Shown: positions 8,913 through 18,494, counted from the stretch's first letter. The stretch is 64,000 nucleotides of DNA from Burkholderia pyrrocinia (GCF_018417535.1 NZ_CP070977.1:2604001-2668000); one strand, 5' to 3'. The notes: generated by a model from the sequence alone, not told the origin. Made by a program: numbers and translations.

Positions 8913-9533
8913 ATGTCCGGCATCGAGATCGCCAAACCGCCAGCACGCCGCACGCGCCGGCCGATCGACGGGGCCACCGCGCACGAGCACCTGCTGCGCG
9001 CCGCCGAGGAGCTGTTTTACAGGGAGGGCGTTCGCACGGTCGGCGTCGAGGCGGTCGTCGAGCGCGCGGGCGTCAACAAGATGAGCCTGTACCGCCAGTT
9101 CTCGTCGAAGGACGAGCTGATCCTCGCGTATCTGGAGCGGATGGACGCATGCTTCTTCGAGCGTCTCGACACGAGCGCCGCCAAGCATCCGGGCCAGCCG
9201 AAGGCGCAATTGATCCAGTATTTCGTCGATCTTGCCGAGCGCGCGACGCAGAAGGACTATCGAGGCTGCCCGTTCGTCAACGTCGCCGCGGAATTCCCGG
9301 ATGCGTCGCACCCGGCGCGCGAGCGCGTCGCGCAGAACAAGGAACAGTTGATGAAGCGGCTCGTCGGGCTGTGCGAAGGCGCCGGCGCGCGGCAGCCGCA
9401 GGCGCTCGCCGATGCGCTCGCGCTGGTGGTCGAAGGCATCTACGCGGCGAGCCAGACCTACCGGCACGGCGAAACGCCGATCGGCACCGCGCCCGCGCTC
9501 GTCACGCAGTTGATCGAGGCCGCCTGCGCATGA
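8913..9533 (+). CDS. TetR/AcrR family transcriptional regulator
   Basis: A 206-residue regulator with an N-terminal helix-turn-helix (roughly residues 28-75, including VEAVVERAGVNKMSLYRQF and then KDELILAYL) and a C-terminal ligand-sensing domain containing KDYRGCPFVNVAAEF, common in a TetR subgroup that controls efflux. The gene is divergent from the MFS transporter. By family habit it would repress that transporter, and itself, through the two dyads at 8828-8877, and release on ligand binding. Confidence 0.9.
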   Translation: MSGIEIAKPPARRTRRPIDGATAHEHLLRAAEELFYREGVRTVGVEAVVERAGVNKMSLYRQFSSKDELILAYLERMDACFFERLDTSAAKHPGQPKAQLIQYFVDLAERATQKDYRGCPFVNVAAEFPDASHPARERVAQNKEQLMKRLVGLCEGAGARQPQALADALALVVEGIYAASQTYRHGETPIGTAPALVTQLIEAACA

Positions 9534-9608
9534 CGGGCGGCGCGCGCCCGTGTGCGGCGCGCCCGTTACAATGCGGCCTCGCCGTTCTTCCGCCCGTTAC
9601 GTCCCGCC

Positions 9609-10181
9609 ATGACCGACACCCGCCCCGAATCGCACGACGACATCCTCGCCGCCACGCGGCACTGGCTCGCGCGCGCGGTGATCGGGCTCAATCTGTGCCC
9701 GTTCGCGAAAAGCGTCTATGTGAAGGAACAGGTGCGCTACGCGATCAGCGAAGCGACGACGCTCGAAGACGCGCTCGCCGAGCTCGAAACCGAGCTGCGC
9801 GCGCTCGACGCGGCGGACCCGCAGCAGGTCGACACGACGCTCGTGATCTTCCCGCATGCGTTCGCCGATTTCGTCGACTACAACGATGTGCTGTTCTTTG
9901 CCGACCGGCTCGTGCAGCAGTTGCGGCTCGACGGCGTGCTGCAGATCGCGAGCTTCCATCCGCAATACCGGTTCGAAGGCAGCGAACCCGACGACATCGA
10001 GAACTACACGAACCGCGCGCCGTACCCGATCCTGCACCTGCTGCGCGAGGACAGCATCGCGCGCGCGGTCGAAGCGTTCCCGGACGCGTCCGCGATCTAC
10101 GAAAGGAACCAGGAAACGCTGCGCCGCCTCGGCCACGACGGCTGGCGCGAATGGATGCGCCGGCCTGGCGACGACGTGTGA
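9609..10181 (+). CDS. DUF1415 domain-containing protein
   Basis: A 190-residue protein of the DUF1415 family, whose function is unknown. Recognisable features are ARAVIGLNLCPFAKSVYVKE near the N-terminus and RNQETLRRLGHDGW near the C-terminus. It has no signal peptide or membrane segment and is probably cytoplasmic. The ATG at 9609 is preferred over an upstream in-frame start at 9552 because the conserved family sequence begins just after it. Convergent with the downstream methyltransferase gene. Confidence 0.85.
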   Translation: MTDTRPESHDDILAATRHWLARAVIGLNLCPFAKSVYVKEQVRYAISEATTLEDALAELETELRALDAADPQQVDTTLVIFPHAFADFVDYNDVLFFADRLVQQLRLDGVLQIASFHPQYRFEGSEPDDIENYTNRAPYPILHLLREDSIARAVEAFPDASAIYERNQETLRRLGHDGWREWMRRPGDDV

Positions 10182-10230
10182 CGCGCCACGCGGGCGCGCC
10201 GGCCGTTACGCGGTTCGGCCCGCCCGCGCG

Positions 10231-11118
10231 TCAGCCTGCGGCCGGTTCGACGGCCTCGCCGCCCGCCGCGGCCTCCGGCACGAAGAAGCGCTCGTTCAGT
10301 TCGGCGAGCCCGAACATGCCGAGGATCTCGTTCAGCCGTTCGCCGGGGCGCCGGCGCGGCAGGTTCTTGTACTGCGCGATGATCAGCTCGTTCTTCATCG
10401 AATGCTCCCAGCCGACCAGCTCGGTCACGCTGACCTGATAGCCGTGCGCTTCGAGCTGCAGGCAGCGCAGCACGTTGGTGATCTGGCTGCCGAATTCGCG
10501 CGTATGCAGCGGATGCCGCCACACCTCGGTCAGCGCGCTCGCGAGCGACTTACCCTTGTTCCTGCGCAGCACGCCCGCGACTTCCGCCTGGCAGCACGGC
10601 ACCAGCACGATGTGCTGAGCGCGCTTCGCGAGCGCGAAGCGGATTGCGTCGTCGGTCGCCGTGTCGCACGCGTGCAGCGCGGTGACGACGTCGACCGTTT
10701 CGGGCAGCTGCGGCGACGTGATCGAATCGGCGACCGACAGGTTCAGGAACGACATGCCGCCGAACCCGAGCCGCGCGGCGAGCTCGGCCGAGCGCGTGAC
10801 GAGCTCCTCGCGCGTTTCGATCCCGTACACGTGCGACGCGAACGCCGGCGTGCCGTGCCCCGGCTGCTGCTTGAAGAACAGGTCGTACAGGATGAAGCCG
10901 AGATACGACTTGCCGGCGCCGTGATCGACGAGCGTCACGCTGCCCTTGTCGGCCTGCACGCCGGCAAGCAGCGGCTCGATGAACTGGAACAGGTGATAGA
11001 CCTGCTTCAGCTTGCGGCGGCTGTCCTGGTTCAGCTTCCCGTCGCGGGTGAGGATGTGCAGTTCCTTCAGCAGCTCGACGGACTGCTCCGGGCGGATTTC
11101 GTGGGTCTTGTTGGACAT
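10231..11118 (-). CDS. Class I SAM-dependent methyltransferase (Methyltransf_32-like)
   Basis: A 295-residue protein with a SAM-binding motif VDHGAGKSYLGFILYDLF, a HACDTATDDAIRFAL segment and a PCCQAEV motif. This combination is typical of the Methyltransf_32/METTL25-like group, so it is probably a methyltransferase; the substrate is unknown. The ATG at 11118 is chosen over an in-frame one seven codons upstream because it starts MSNKTHEIRP and fits the family. A second, unrelated methyltransferase gene precedes it on the same strand, ending 90 bases upstream. Confidence 0.82.
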   Translation of the reverse strand: MSNKTHEIRPEQSVELLKELHILTRDGKLNQDSRRKLKQVYHLFQFIEPLLAGVQADKGSVTLVDHGAGKSYLGFILYDLFFKQQPGHGTPAFASHVYGIETREELVTRSAELAARLGFGGMSFLNLSVADSITSPQLPETVDVVTALHACDTATDDAIRFALAKRAQHIVLVPCCQAEVAGVLRRNKGKSLASALTEVWRHPLHTREFGSQITNVLRCLQLEAHGYQVSVTELVGWEHSMKNELIIAQYKNLPRRRPGERLNEILGMFGLAELNERFFVPEAAAGGEAVEPAAG

Positions 11119-11207
11119 CGTGAAGCGGCGCCGGGCCACGGTCGGTCGACCACGGCCCGGCGACGGGAATTCGTGAGGAATGGCGACAGTTTACCGAAAA
11201 TGCGCGG

Positions 11208-12341
11208 TCAGGCTCGTGCGCCGAGCCGCCACAGCGACGTGACCTCGGCGCGGCGCGCCGCGTGCAGCGGATCGTCGGCGTCGGTCGACTTCGGGTGCGC
11301 GGGGCGGATGTCGTCGCGGCCGAGCACGATGAGGCCCGCCTCGTCGATCCATTGCAGCAGCGTGTCGCGCGGCCGCAGGCCGAGATGCTCGGCGAAATCG
11401 GACAGGATCAGCCAGCCCTCGCCGCCCGGCTCGAGATGCGCGGCGAGCCCGGCGAGGAAACCGCGCAGCATGCGGCTGTCGGGATCGTAGACCGCGTATT
11501 CGATCGGCGCGCTCGGCCGGGCCGGCACCCATGGCGGGTTGCAGACCACGAGCGGCGCACGGCCGGCCGGAAACAGGTCGGCTTCGACGATGTCGACCCG
11601 ATCCGCATGACCGAGCCGTGCGACGTTCTCGCGCGCACAGGCGAGCGCACGCTGATCCTGGTCGGTCGCGACGACGCGCTCGACGCCGCGCGACGCAAGC
11701 ACGGCCGCGAGCACGCCGGTGCCCGTGCCGATGTCGAACGCGAGCGACGTCGCGGGCAGCGGTGTGCGCGCGACGAGTTCGACGTATTCGCCGCGCACCG
11801 GCGAGAACACGCCGTAGTACGGATGGATCGGCGCGCCGCCGAGCGCCGGGATCGGCACGCCCTTCTTGCGCCATTCATGCGCGCCGACGAGGCCGAGCAG
11901 TTCACGCAGCGACACGACCGACGGCGCGCCGCCGGGGCCGTACGCCTCCTCGCATGCGGCGCGCACGTCGGGCGCGCGGCGCAGCGGGATCGTGTAGTCG
12001 GCGTCGAGCGGGATCAGCAGCATCCCGAGCGTGCGGGCGCGCTGCGACTGCGCGAGACGATGCAGGTTGAATGCGTCGACGCCGGCCGCGGCTTTCGCCT
12101 TCTTCGGCTTGCGCTCGACACGGCGTGCCATCGCCTGCACGAGCTGGCGCGCATTCTGGAAGTCACCCTGCCAGACGAGCGCGGTACCCTCGCACGCAAG
12201 GCGGTAGGCCGCGTCGGCAGTGACGCGGTCGTCGGCGGGCACCGCGCGCTTCGGCGGTTGCACACCGGCTTCGGAGCGCCAGCGCACGGCATGATCGGCG
12301 CCGTCGGCGTCGGTCCAGTGGAAAACGGGGAAATCGGTCAC
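11208..12341 (-). CDS. Class I SAM-dependent methyltransferase with NPPW motif
   Basis: A 377-residue protein whose second half is a methyltransferase domain: FDIGTGTGVLAAVLASRG binds SAM and VVCNPPWVP is the catalytic NPPW/NPPY-type motif used by enzymes that methylate amino or amide nitrogens in RNA, DNA or protein. The first half (about 170 residues) is of unknown fold and may recognise the substrate. The start is uncertain: GTG at 12341 gives VTDFPVFHW at the N-terminus, while ATG at 12380 would add 13 residues; neither has a strong ribosome-binding site. Confidence 0.75.
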   Translation of the reverse strand: MTDFPVFHWTDADGADHAVRWRSEAGVQPPKRAVPADDRVTADAAYRLACEGTALVWQGDFQNARQLVQAMARRVERKPKKAKAAAGVDAFNLHRLAQSQRARTLGMLLIPLDADYTIPLRRAPDVRAACEEAYGPGGAPSVVSLRELLGLVGAHEWRKKGVPIPALGGAPIHPYYGVFSPVRGEYVELVARTPLPATSLAFDIGTGTGVLAAVLASRGVERVVATDQDQRALACARENVARLGHADRVDIVEADLFPAGRAPLVVCNPPWVPARPSAPIEYAVYDPDSRMLRGFLAGLAAHLEPGGEGWLILSDFAEHLGLRPRDTLLQWIDEAGLIVLGRDDIRPAHPKSTDADDPLHAARRAEVTSLWRLGARA

Positions 12342-12403
12342 GCGAGCTCGGTTACGGTTGACTTCAACGGGCGGCGGCATCGCGCCGCGCGGCCCACACC
12401 TTA

Positions 12404-12454
12404 CCGCGCTTTGCCTGCGCGGCAAAGCGCGGGCGGCGGCACGCACCGCCGCCC
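12404..12454. terminator. Two adjacent strong hairpins
   Basis: A perfect 12-bp stem (12404-12415 with 12421-12432, five-base loop) overlaps a perfect 9-bp stem (12431-12439 with 12446-12454). They lie between the stop of the YegP-like gene and the following methyltransferase gene on the minus strand. There is no T-run, so termination is likely but not certain. Confidence 0.45.
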
Positions 12455-12466
12455 GGGACGCGCGCG

Positions 12467-12799
12467 TCAGGTCTCGTCGTCGAGCGCCGCGTCGGGCGCG
12501 TTCTGCTTCACCGACGCGATGCCGTTCTCGCGGCCCGCTTCGGCCTTGTACAGCTCGCTCGTGCCGATGATCTCGTGATTACCGGCCTTCAGGTTGAACA
12601 TGAACTGGCCGTTGCTCGCGGTCTTGCGCTCATAGCGCGCGTCGTCCGGCGCGTTCTTGCGCACCGACGCGACGCCGTTCTCCGCCGACGCCTTGGTCTT
12701 GTAGAGCTCGCTGCGCAGGATGATCTCGCCGTTGCCGGCCTTCAGGTGGAACAGGAACTGACCGTCGCTCGCTTTCTTGATGACGAATTTCGCTGCCAT
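12467..12799 (-). CDS. YegP/DUF1508 tandem-repeat protein
   Basis: A 110-residue protein made of two copies of the DUF1508 unit. Each copy begins with a KKASDGQFLFHLKAGNGE- or KTASNGQFMFNLKAGNHE-type strand and ends with an ENG(V/I)ASV(R/K) helix. Members such as E. coli YegP are small cytoplasmic proteins of unknown role. The start at 12799 has a G-rich ribosome-binding site (GGGGGAT) a few bases upstream. Stands as a single gene with strong hairpins after it. Confidence 0.9.
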   Translation of the reverse strand: MAAKFVIKKASDGQFLFHLKAGNGEIILRSELYKTKASAENGVASVRKNAPDDARYERKTASNGQFMFNLKAGNHEIIGTSELYKAEAGRENGIASVKQNAPDAALDDET

Positions 12800-12966
12800 T
12801 GGGATCCCCCTCGGGTGAAAGTTCGTCCGGCCCTCCGGACCCGGCCAGTTTAAGCGCGATCCCGCCATGAAAACGCAAGGTCGACGCAATTCAATCGTCA
12901 GGGAACGTCAAAGTCGGCGCGCGCCGCTTCGTCCGGCATGGCGCCGACATCCGGGCGGCGTGCGGG

Positions 12967-13461
12967 CTATCCGCCCCATCCCGGCATCGCGGGCAGGCGC
13001 AACGTACCCGCGTCGTTGAAGTGCACGGTGCCAAGCACGCCGCCGGCGAGCCGGCCGCGCAGCGCATACGGCAGCTCGCCGTTCGCGGCCGCGCCGGGCA
13101 GGTTCCATGCCTGCCGCGCGGCGGCGAACGCCGACACGGAAACGGGCACGTCGAGCACGGCCTCGCCGAAACGCGGCACGGTGCCCGAGCGATCGCTGAC
13201 GCCGCTCGCGAACGGCGTGCCGTTCAGGTCGAGCGCAACCGAGATGCCGTCGTATTCGATCGGCGCATCGTTCGGGTTCTGCACGCGCAGCTTCAGGCTG
13301 AAGCGCATCTCGAGCCCCTGCCCGACGAGCGGGTCGAGCCCGGCGACCGACACGCGCACGGGGTCGCGCGTCAGCCCCGCACAACCGCCGAGCAGGAACA
13401 CGGCGGCGAACAGCAGCAGCACGGCGCGCAACGGCGCGATACGGAACAGGGCTCGTGGCAT
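12967..13461 (-). CDS. LEA type 2 family lipoprotein
   Basis: A 164-residue predicted lipoprotein. The signal peptide ends with the lipobox LLGGC (about residue 20), so the protein is probably lipidated and held at the outer or inner membrane. The mature part has a beta-sandwich LEA-2 (WHy-type) pattern: LRVQNPNDAPIEYDGISVAL followed by VLDVPVSVS. Bacterial members of this family have no settled function. The ATG at 13461 is chosen because it gives a clean signal peptide; an upstream in-frame start would bury it. Confidence 0.85.
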   Translation of the reverse strand: MPRALFRIAPLRAVLLLFAAVFLLGGCAGLTRDPVRVSVAGLDPLVGQGLEMRFSLKLRVQNPNDAPIEYDGISVALDLNGTPFASGVSDRSGTVPRFGEAVLDVPVSVSAFAAARQAWNLPGAAANGELPYALRGRLAGGVLGTVHFNDAGTLRLPAMPGWGG

Positions 13462-14104
13462 GGGAAGGCCTCCTCGCGGCAATCGGTGAGCGGGTCGTCG
13501 ATGCATTGTACCGAGCCTGCCGCGGCTCACCGGTTTTCGTAGTTTTCGCAGCCGCGCCAGATCGTTAATAGATTAAAACTACGAAATCACCAGACAAACG
13601 GAAAGCGTATTAATGACTTCCAGCATTCAATGAAGCGCAGAAAAATCAATAGACGCACTTTCTAAATTTTTCGTTTCCTTTACCTAAAACCATCAAGTAT
13701 ATTTACGCATCCTTCGAGCAAGCCGACAAACCTTGAAGCCGCATGACGGCGAATTTACGGAACGGCGACACGCCTTCCTGCCGTCCTGCGGCCTGGCCCG
13801 GCCAGCCCCGTAGGTCGTCGGTTCAAAGGGATTGCGCGCCCGCGCAGGGCGTGCGGCCCCGTGTCGTGCGCGCGAAATCAATTCAGTACAACACGCGCCC
13901 GTCCATTTTGAACCGGCAAGTTAACCGACATCCGGAAATCCAGAGGGGGCAGTAAACCATGATTACCTTCACGTAGTCGGCCGCCGTCTTTTCGAATAAT
14001 CCGCCATTGGCATTTTTCATCGCTGTTGATTAACGGCGAGGGGATTGCTTTTGCCGGCGTTTTCGCAGCACTGAACGATTCTTTCATCAATCGAGGTTTC
14101 AGTC
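13462..14104. other. Gene-free, AT-richer intergenic stretch
   Basis: About 640 bases between divergent genes. The part around 13550-13720 is markedly richer in A and T than its surroundings. No coding frame with family resemblance, tRNA or terminator was found. It probably carries the promoter of the M1 metallopeptidase gene, whose ribosome-binding site GAGG is seven bases before its ATG. Confidence 0.5.
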
Positions 14105-16273
14105 ATGTCGATCAACATTCGCAAGATGCGTTATCTGCCGCTCGTCGCCGCACTCGCGCTCGCCGGGTGCGGCGGCGACGATGGCGGCGTGGGCTCGGCT
14201 TCCGCGCTCAGCTCCGCCGGCGCGCCGCACTCGGGCTCGTCGCCCGCCGTCACCGCGCCGCCGAGCGCATCCAACGTCGACAAGAGCGTATCGCCTGTCG
14301 AGTTGCCGGACACCGTCGTTCCCGTGAACTACCGGCTGTGGTTCCGCCCGAACGAAGCACTGAACGCGTTCGACGGCCGCGCCGACGTCGAGATCAAGGT
14401 GCTGAAGCCGGTCAACAACATCGTGATCGCCGGCCACCGGATCAAGTTCACGAACGGCCGCATCACGCTGCAGCCGGGCAACATCCAGTTGATCGCGACG
14501 CCGCAGGACAAGGGCGACTTCTACCAGTTGCGCCCCGTGAGCGGCACGATCTCGCCGGGCAACTATTCGTTGCACATGGAGTGGTCGGGCATCATCAACT
14601 TCAAGTCGTATGACGATCCGGTCGCGAAGACGGGCGGCAGTTGCGGCGACGATCCGTATCCGGGCTGCTCGGCCGCGGAAGGCATCTTCCGCGTCGACCT
14701 GAAGAGCACCGACGGCACGACGAGCGGCGCGATCCTCACGCAGGGCGAAACCAACCTGTCGCGCCAGTGGTTCCCCGGCTGGGACGAGCCGGCGTTCCGC
14801 CCGACCTATGAAGTGACGGCCGAAGTGCCGCAGAACTGGCGCGTCGTGTCGAACGCGGCCGAGAAGCCGTCGACCGGCATCGGCGGCGGCTACAAGCTCG
14901 TGCAGTTCGAGAAGACCCCGCCGATGCCGTCGTACCTGCTGTTCTTCGGCGGCGGCCTGTTCGACACCTACGAGGACGACTTCACGAGCCCGTTGCCGGG
15001 CGGCAAGGGCGGCCTGCACCTGCGCGTGTTCACGCCGCCGGGCATGAGCGACTGGGCGAAGCCGGCGATGGACCGCACCAAGCAGGCGCTCGACTACTAC
15101 TACCGCTACACGGGCATCGCGCTGCCGCTCACGAAGTTCGACACGGTGGCCGCGAACGACGCATTCAAGGAGCAGAAGGACCTGAACTTCGGCGGGATGG
15201 AGAACTGGGGGTCGATCCTCGAGTTCGCCGACGACATCCTGCCGCAGCCGGGCCAGCCGATGTCGCGCTACGGCAACGAGGTGCTGACGCACGAAGTCGC
15301 GCACCAGTGGTTCGGCGATCTCGTCACGACCGACTGGTGGGACAACGTATGGCTCAACGAATCGTTCGCGACGTTCTTCGAGACGAAGACGACGATCCAG
15401 TTCTTCCCCGACGAGTTCAGCTGGCTCGACCAGGTGAAGAACAAGTACCGCGTGATCAATCGTGACATCGGCCCGAACGCGTTCCCGGTCGCGCCGAACT
15501 TCAACGGCTGGGCGTCGAACGACTTCGTGCTGAGCGCCAGCGCGTTCACGTACGACAAGGGCGGCCACGTGCTGAAGACGCTCGAGAACTATCTCGGCGA
15601 ACAGACGCTGCGCAAGGGTCTGCAGCAGTACCTGGTCGACTACTCGTTTGGCAACGGCACGCCGAGGCGCCTGTGGGATGCGCTGTCGAAGGAGAGCGGC
15701 CAGTCGGTCGGCCCGATCGGCGACAGCTACGTGCGCCAGACCGGCGTGCCGCTGATCTCGCTCGACACGCAGTGCGACCTGACGAAGAACCAGACGATCG
15801 TCACGCTGAAACAGCAGCCGTTCCCGAACAAGAACACGTATCCGGGCCTGCAGTGGACGGTACCGATCACGCTCGCGTACGGCCAGGGTCTCGCGAAACA
15901 CACGACGCTCGCGCTGAAGGATACGCAGACGCAAACGCGGATCGACGGTTGCACGGGCGTGGTCGCGGACCCGAGCGGGCTCGACTACTACGTCGTGAAC
16001 TACAGCGACGCGGCCTGGAGCGGGTTGCTCACGCAGGTCAACGGCTCGACCGATCCGGTGCTGCTGTCGAACCTGAAGAGCGAGGCCGCGCTGCTCGTCG
16101 CGAACAACCTCGCGCCGGCTTCGCGCTCGACGTCGATCGGCTCGGTCGCTTCGCCGGCCGCGATGAAGCTGCGCCAGACGCCGACCTTCGGCGGCATCGC
16201 GCCGACGACGAAGGAACGCCCGGCACTGCAATACCAGGGCATCTTCAAGCCGCGCAAGGTAGTGACGCAGTAA
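14105..16273 (+). CDS. M1 family metallopeptidase lipoprotein (aminopeptidase N-like)
   Basis: A 722-residue zinc aminopeptidase. The signal peptide ends in ALALAGC, a lipobox, so the enzyme is probably a membrane-anchored lipoprotein facing the periplasm or outside. M1 hallmarks are in order: FGGMENWGS (the GAMEN-type exopeptidase motif), HEVAHQWFGD (zinc HExxH) and NESFATFFE with the third zinc ligand, 19 residues after the first histidine pair. The C-terminal part is shorter than in long-form aminopeptidase N. It is a single-gene unit ending in a clear terminator; physiological peptides are unknown. Confidence 0.92.
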   Translation: MSINIRKMRYLPLVAALALAGCGGDDGGVGSASALSSAGAPHSGSSPAVTAPPSASNVDKSVSPVELPDTVVPVNYRLWFRPNEALNAFDGRADVEIKVLKPVNNIVIAGHRIKFTNGRITLQPGNIQLIATPQDKGDFYQLRPVSGTISPGNYSLHMEWSGIINFKSYDDPVAKTGGSCGDDPYPGCSAAEGIFRVDLKSTDGTTSGAILTQGETNLSRQWFPGWDEPAFRPTYEVTAEVPQNWRVVSNAAEKPSTGIGGGYKLVQFEKTPPMPSYLLFFGGGLFDTYEDDFTSPLPGGKGGLHLRVFTPPGMSDWAKPAMDRTKQALDYYYRYTGIALPLTKFDTVAANDAFKEQKDLNFGGMENWGSILEFADDILPQPGQPMSRYGNEVLTHEVAHQWFGDLVTTDWWDNVWLNESFATFFETKTTIQFFPDEFSWLDQVKNKYRVINRDIGPNAFPVAPNFNGWASNDFVLSASAFTYDKGGHVLKTLENYLGEQTLRKGLQQYLVDYSFGNGTPRRLWDALSKESGQSVGPIGDSYVRQTGVPLISLDTQCDLTKNQTIVTLKQQPFPNKNTYPGLQWTVPITLAYGQGLAKHTTLALKDTQTQTRIDGCTGVVADPSGLDYYVVNYSDAAWSGLLTQVNGSTDPVLLSNLKSEAALLVANNLAPASRSTSIGSVASPAAMKLRQTPTFGGIAPTTKERPALQYQGIFKPRKVVTQ

Positions 16274-16341
16274 CGGTGCGCGCCCGGCCGGTGCCGCGCA
16301 GCCTGCGGCGCCGGCCGGCGTACCGGCCTTCCCGACCTTTG

Positions 16342-16366
16342 ACGGGCCTCGCAAAGCGAGGCCCGT
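16342..16366 (+). terminator. Intrinsic terminator after the metallopeptidase gene
   Basis: An 11-bp perfect stem (16342-16352 and 16356-16366, loop AAA) followed by TTTTCTTT. It also lies just beyond the 3' end of the convergent LysR gene. Confidence 0.88.
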
Positions 16367-16410
16367 TTTTCTTTCGGCACGGCGCTATCGCCCGACGCCC
16401 CTTCCTGCCG

Positions 16411-17331
16411 TCACGCCCACGCGGCATCCCACGCCGGCTGCGCGAACCAGGTGGCGAGGAACGCGACGAGCCGCGACGCACGCGCGCTGCCGTGCGCCTG
16501 CTGGCGCAACACGTGGATCGTCGCGGGCTCGGGCGCCGCCGCATACTGCGGCAGCACCGCGCGCAACCGTCCGTCGCGCAGCGCATCCCCCACGAGCCAG
16601 GTCGGCAGGTGCGCGAGACCGAGCCCGTCGATCGCCGCTTCGAGCAACGCCTCCGAATGATTGCTGCGAAACCGCGGCTGCACCGGTACGTGGCGGCGGT
16701 CGCCGAAGCGCCACGCGCCCGGCGGCGGCGCGCCGTGCCACGCGAGACAGTCGTGTCCGGCGAGCGCGTCGGGCGATTCGGGTTCGCCGCGCCGCGCGAG
16801 GTAGGCCGCGCTCGCGCACAGCACGCGCCGCTGCGGCGCCAGGACGGTCGCGACAAAACGCGTGTCCTCGAGCGGACCGATGCGCACCGCGAGATCGACG
16901 TCGGAGCCGAGCCGCGCACCCTGCAGGTCGATCATGCTGTCGGTCAGCACCAGGTCGACCTGCAACGCCGGATGACGCTGCATGAACGCGGCCAGCGCGG
17001 CCATCAGGTGCAGCCGGCCGAACGGCGCCGGACAGTCGACGCGCAGCAGCCCGCTCGGTTCGTCGTGCTGGCTGTGCAGGTCTTCCTGCAGGCCGCGCAG
17101 CTCGGCCAGCATCCGCGTCGCGCGCCCGTACAGCAACTGCCCGGCCTCGGTCGGCCGCAGCGCATGCGTGGTGCGATGCAGAAGGCGGATGCCGAGCTGC
17201 GTCTCGAGCCGGTCGATGCGCCGCGTGACCGACGACGCGGCGACACCCAGCCGGCGCGCGGCCGCCGAGAAGCTCTGCTGGTCGACCACGTCGACGAACA
17301 GCGCCAAATGCGGGGAGAGGAAGTCGTCCAT
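16411..17331 (-). CDS. LysR family transcriptional regulator
   Basis: A 306-residue LysR-type regulator. The N-terminal winged helix-turn-helix is FVDVVDQQSFSAAARRLGV followed by SVTRRIDRLETQLG; the rest is the periplasmic-binding-protein-like effector domain. The start at 17331 (MDDFLSPHLALF) matches the family; the longer open frame upstream does not. It is divergent from an oxidoreductase gene, the usual layout of a LysR regulator and its target, with a dyad 17 bases upstream of its start codon. Confidence 0.92.
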   Translation of the reverse strand: MDDFLSPHLALFVDVVDQQSFSAAARRLGVAASSVTRRIDRLETQLGIRLLHRTTHALRPTEAGQLLYGRATRMLAELRGLQEDLHSQHDEPSGLLRVDCPAPFGRLHLMAALAAFMQRHPALQVDLVLTDSMIDLQGARLGSDVDLAVRIGPLEDTRFVATVLAPQRRVLCASAAYLARRGEPESPDALAGHDCLAWHGAPPPGAWRFGDRRHVPVQPRFRSNHSEALLEAAIDGLGLAHLPTWLVGDALRDGRLRAVLPQYAAAPEPATIHVLRQQAHGSARASRLVAFLATWFAQPAWDAAWA

Positions 17332-17347
17332 TCGGGGCCTTCGGATT

Positions 17348-17372
17348 TTGCTATGCGTAAAACGCAAAGCAA
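17348..17372. promoter_or_regulatory. Putative LysR-type operator
   Basis: An imperfect inverted repeat, TTGCTATGCGT (17348-17358) and ACGCAAAGCAA (17362-17372), matching at 10 of 11 positions around a three-base centre. It contains the T-N11-A pattern known for LysR-type sites and lies in the gap between the divergent lysR and oxidoreductase genes. Confidence 0.65.
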
Positions 17373-17492
17373 TCATCCGCCTTTGCACGTTTCCGCGTCA
17401 AATCGGGACGACTAGACTGCTTTCATCCTTTCCACCCGTTGCACGCGCCGGCCCGTCAGGCAGCGCGGCAACCATCCGCCACGGAGATCATC

Positions 17493-18470
17493 ATGCGCAG
17501 CATCCGCTTCGACGCCCCCGCCGCCGACATCGAGTCGCTCGACGCGCGTGTCAGGGAAATCGACCCACCCGTGCCGGCCGACGGCCAGATGCTGATCGAG
17601 GTACGCGCGGCCGGCGTCAACCCGAGCGACGTGAAGGCCGCGCTTGGCCGCATGCCGCACGCGGTGTGGCCGCGCACGCCCGGGCGCGACTGGGCCGGCA
17701 TCGTGCGCAGCGGCCCGGACGGCTGGATCGGCGCGCCCGTATGGGGATCGGGCGGAGATCTCGGCGTGGGGCGCGACGGCTCGCACGCGGAATGGCTCGT
17801 GCTCGACGCGGCACTGGTGCGCCGCAAGCCGGCCGTGCTGACGCTCGACGAAGCAGCCGGCGTCGGTGTGCCGTTCGTCACCGCGTACGAGGGTTTGCGC
17901 CGGGCCGGCATGCCGACGGCCGACGACGTCGTGCTGGTGTTCGGCGCGAACGGCAAGGTCGGCCAGGCCGCGATCCAGCTCGCAACCGCGCGCGGCGCGA
18001 CCGTGATCGGCGTCGAGCGCGGCCCCGACGGCTATCGCGGTCATGCATCGGGTGACGTGCACATGATCGACGCATCGAGCCAAACGGTGGCCGACGCGGC
18101 GCGCGCGGCGACCGGCGGCCACGGCGCGGACATCGTCTACAACACGGTCGGCAGCCCGTATTTCGAAGCCGCGAATGCGTCGATGGCGATCGGTGCGCGG
18201 CAGATCTTCATCTCGACGATCGACCGCAGCGTGCCGTTCGACATCTTCGCGTTCTATCGCGGCCAGCACACGTACGTGGGTGTCGATTCGCTGCAGCTCG
18301 GCGCCGCCGCGGTCGCGCAGATCCTCGACACGCTCGCGCCCGGTTTCGGCAACGGCACGCTGCGCCCGTTCCCGATCGGCGACGACTACGTGTACCCGCT
18401 CGAACGCGCGCACGACGCGTATCGCGCGGTGCTGGCCGGTGCACGCGAGCGCGTCATCCTCAAGCCCTGA
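17493..18470 (+). CDS. Zinc-type alcohol dehydrogenase-like / quinone oxidoreductase (MDR family)
   Basis: A 325-residue medium-chain dehydrogenase/reductase. The GroES-like N-terminal domain includes VRAAGVNPSDVKAALG and the Rossmann nucleotide-binding loop is VLVFGANGKVGQAAIQLA (around residues 149-165). The structural-zinc cysteines of classical alcohol dehydrogenases are absent, which fits the quinone-reductase branch using NADPH. The substrate is unknown. It is divergent from the LysR gene and followed 24 bases later by an XapX microprotein gene, suggesting one regulated unit. Confidence 0.88.
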   Translation: MRSIRFDAPAADIESLDARVREIDPPVPADGQMLIEVRAAGVNPSDVKAALGRMPHAVWPRTPGRDWAGIVRSGPDGWIGAPVWGSGGDLGVGRDGSHAEWLVLDAALVRRKPAVLTLDEAAGVGVPFVTAYEGLRRAGMPTADDVVLVFGANGKVGQAAIQLATARGATVIGVERGPDGYRGHASGDVHMIDASSQTVADAARAATGGHGADIVYNTVGSPYFEAANASMAIGARQIFISTIDRSVPFDIFAFYRGQHTYVGVDSLQLGAAAVAQILDTLAPGFGNGTLRPFPIGDDYVYPLERAHDAYRAVLAGARERVILKP

Positions 18471-18494
18471 CGCCGGCCCACACGGGAGACCGCC

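Noticed and set aside
14099..16354. Open frame of 751 codons on the minus strand, opposite the metallopeptidase gene
   Set aside because: Shadow of the real gene; no domain or ribosome-binding site.
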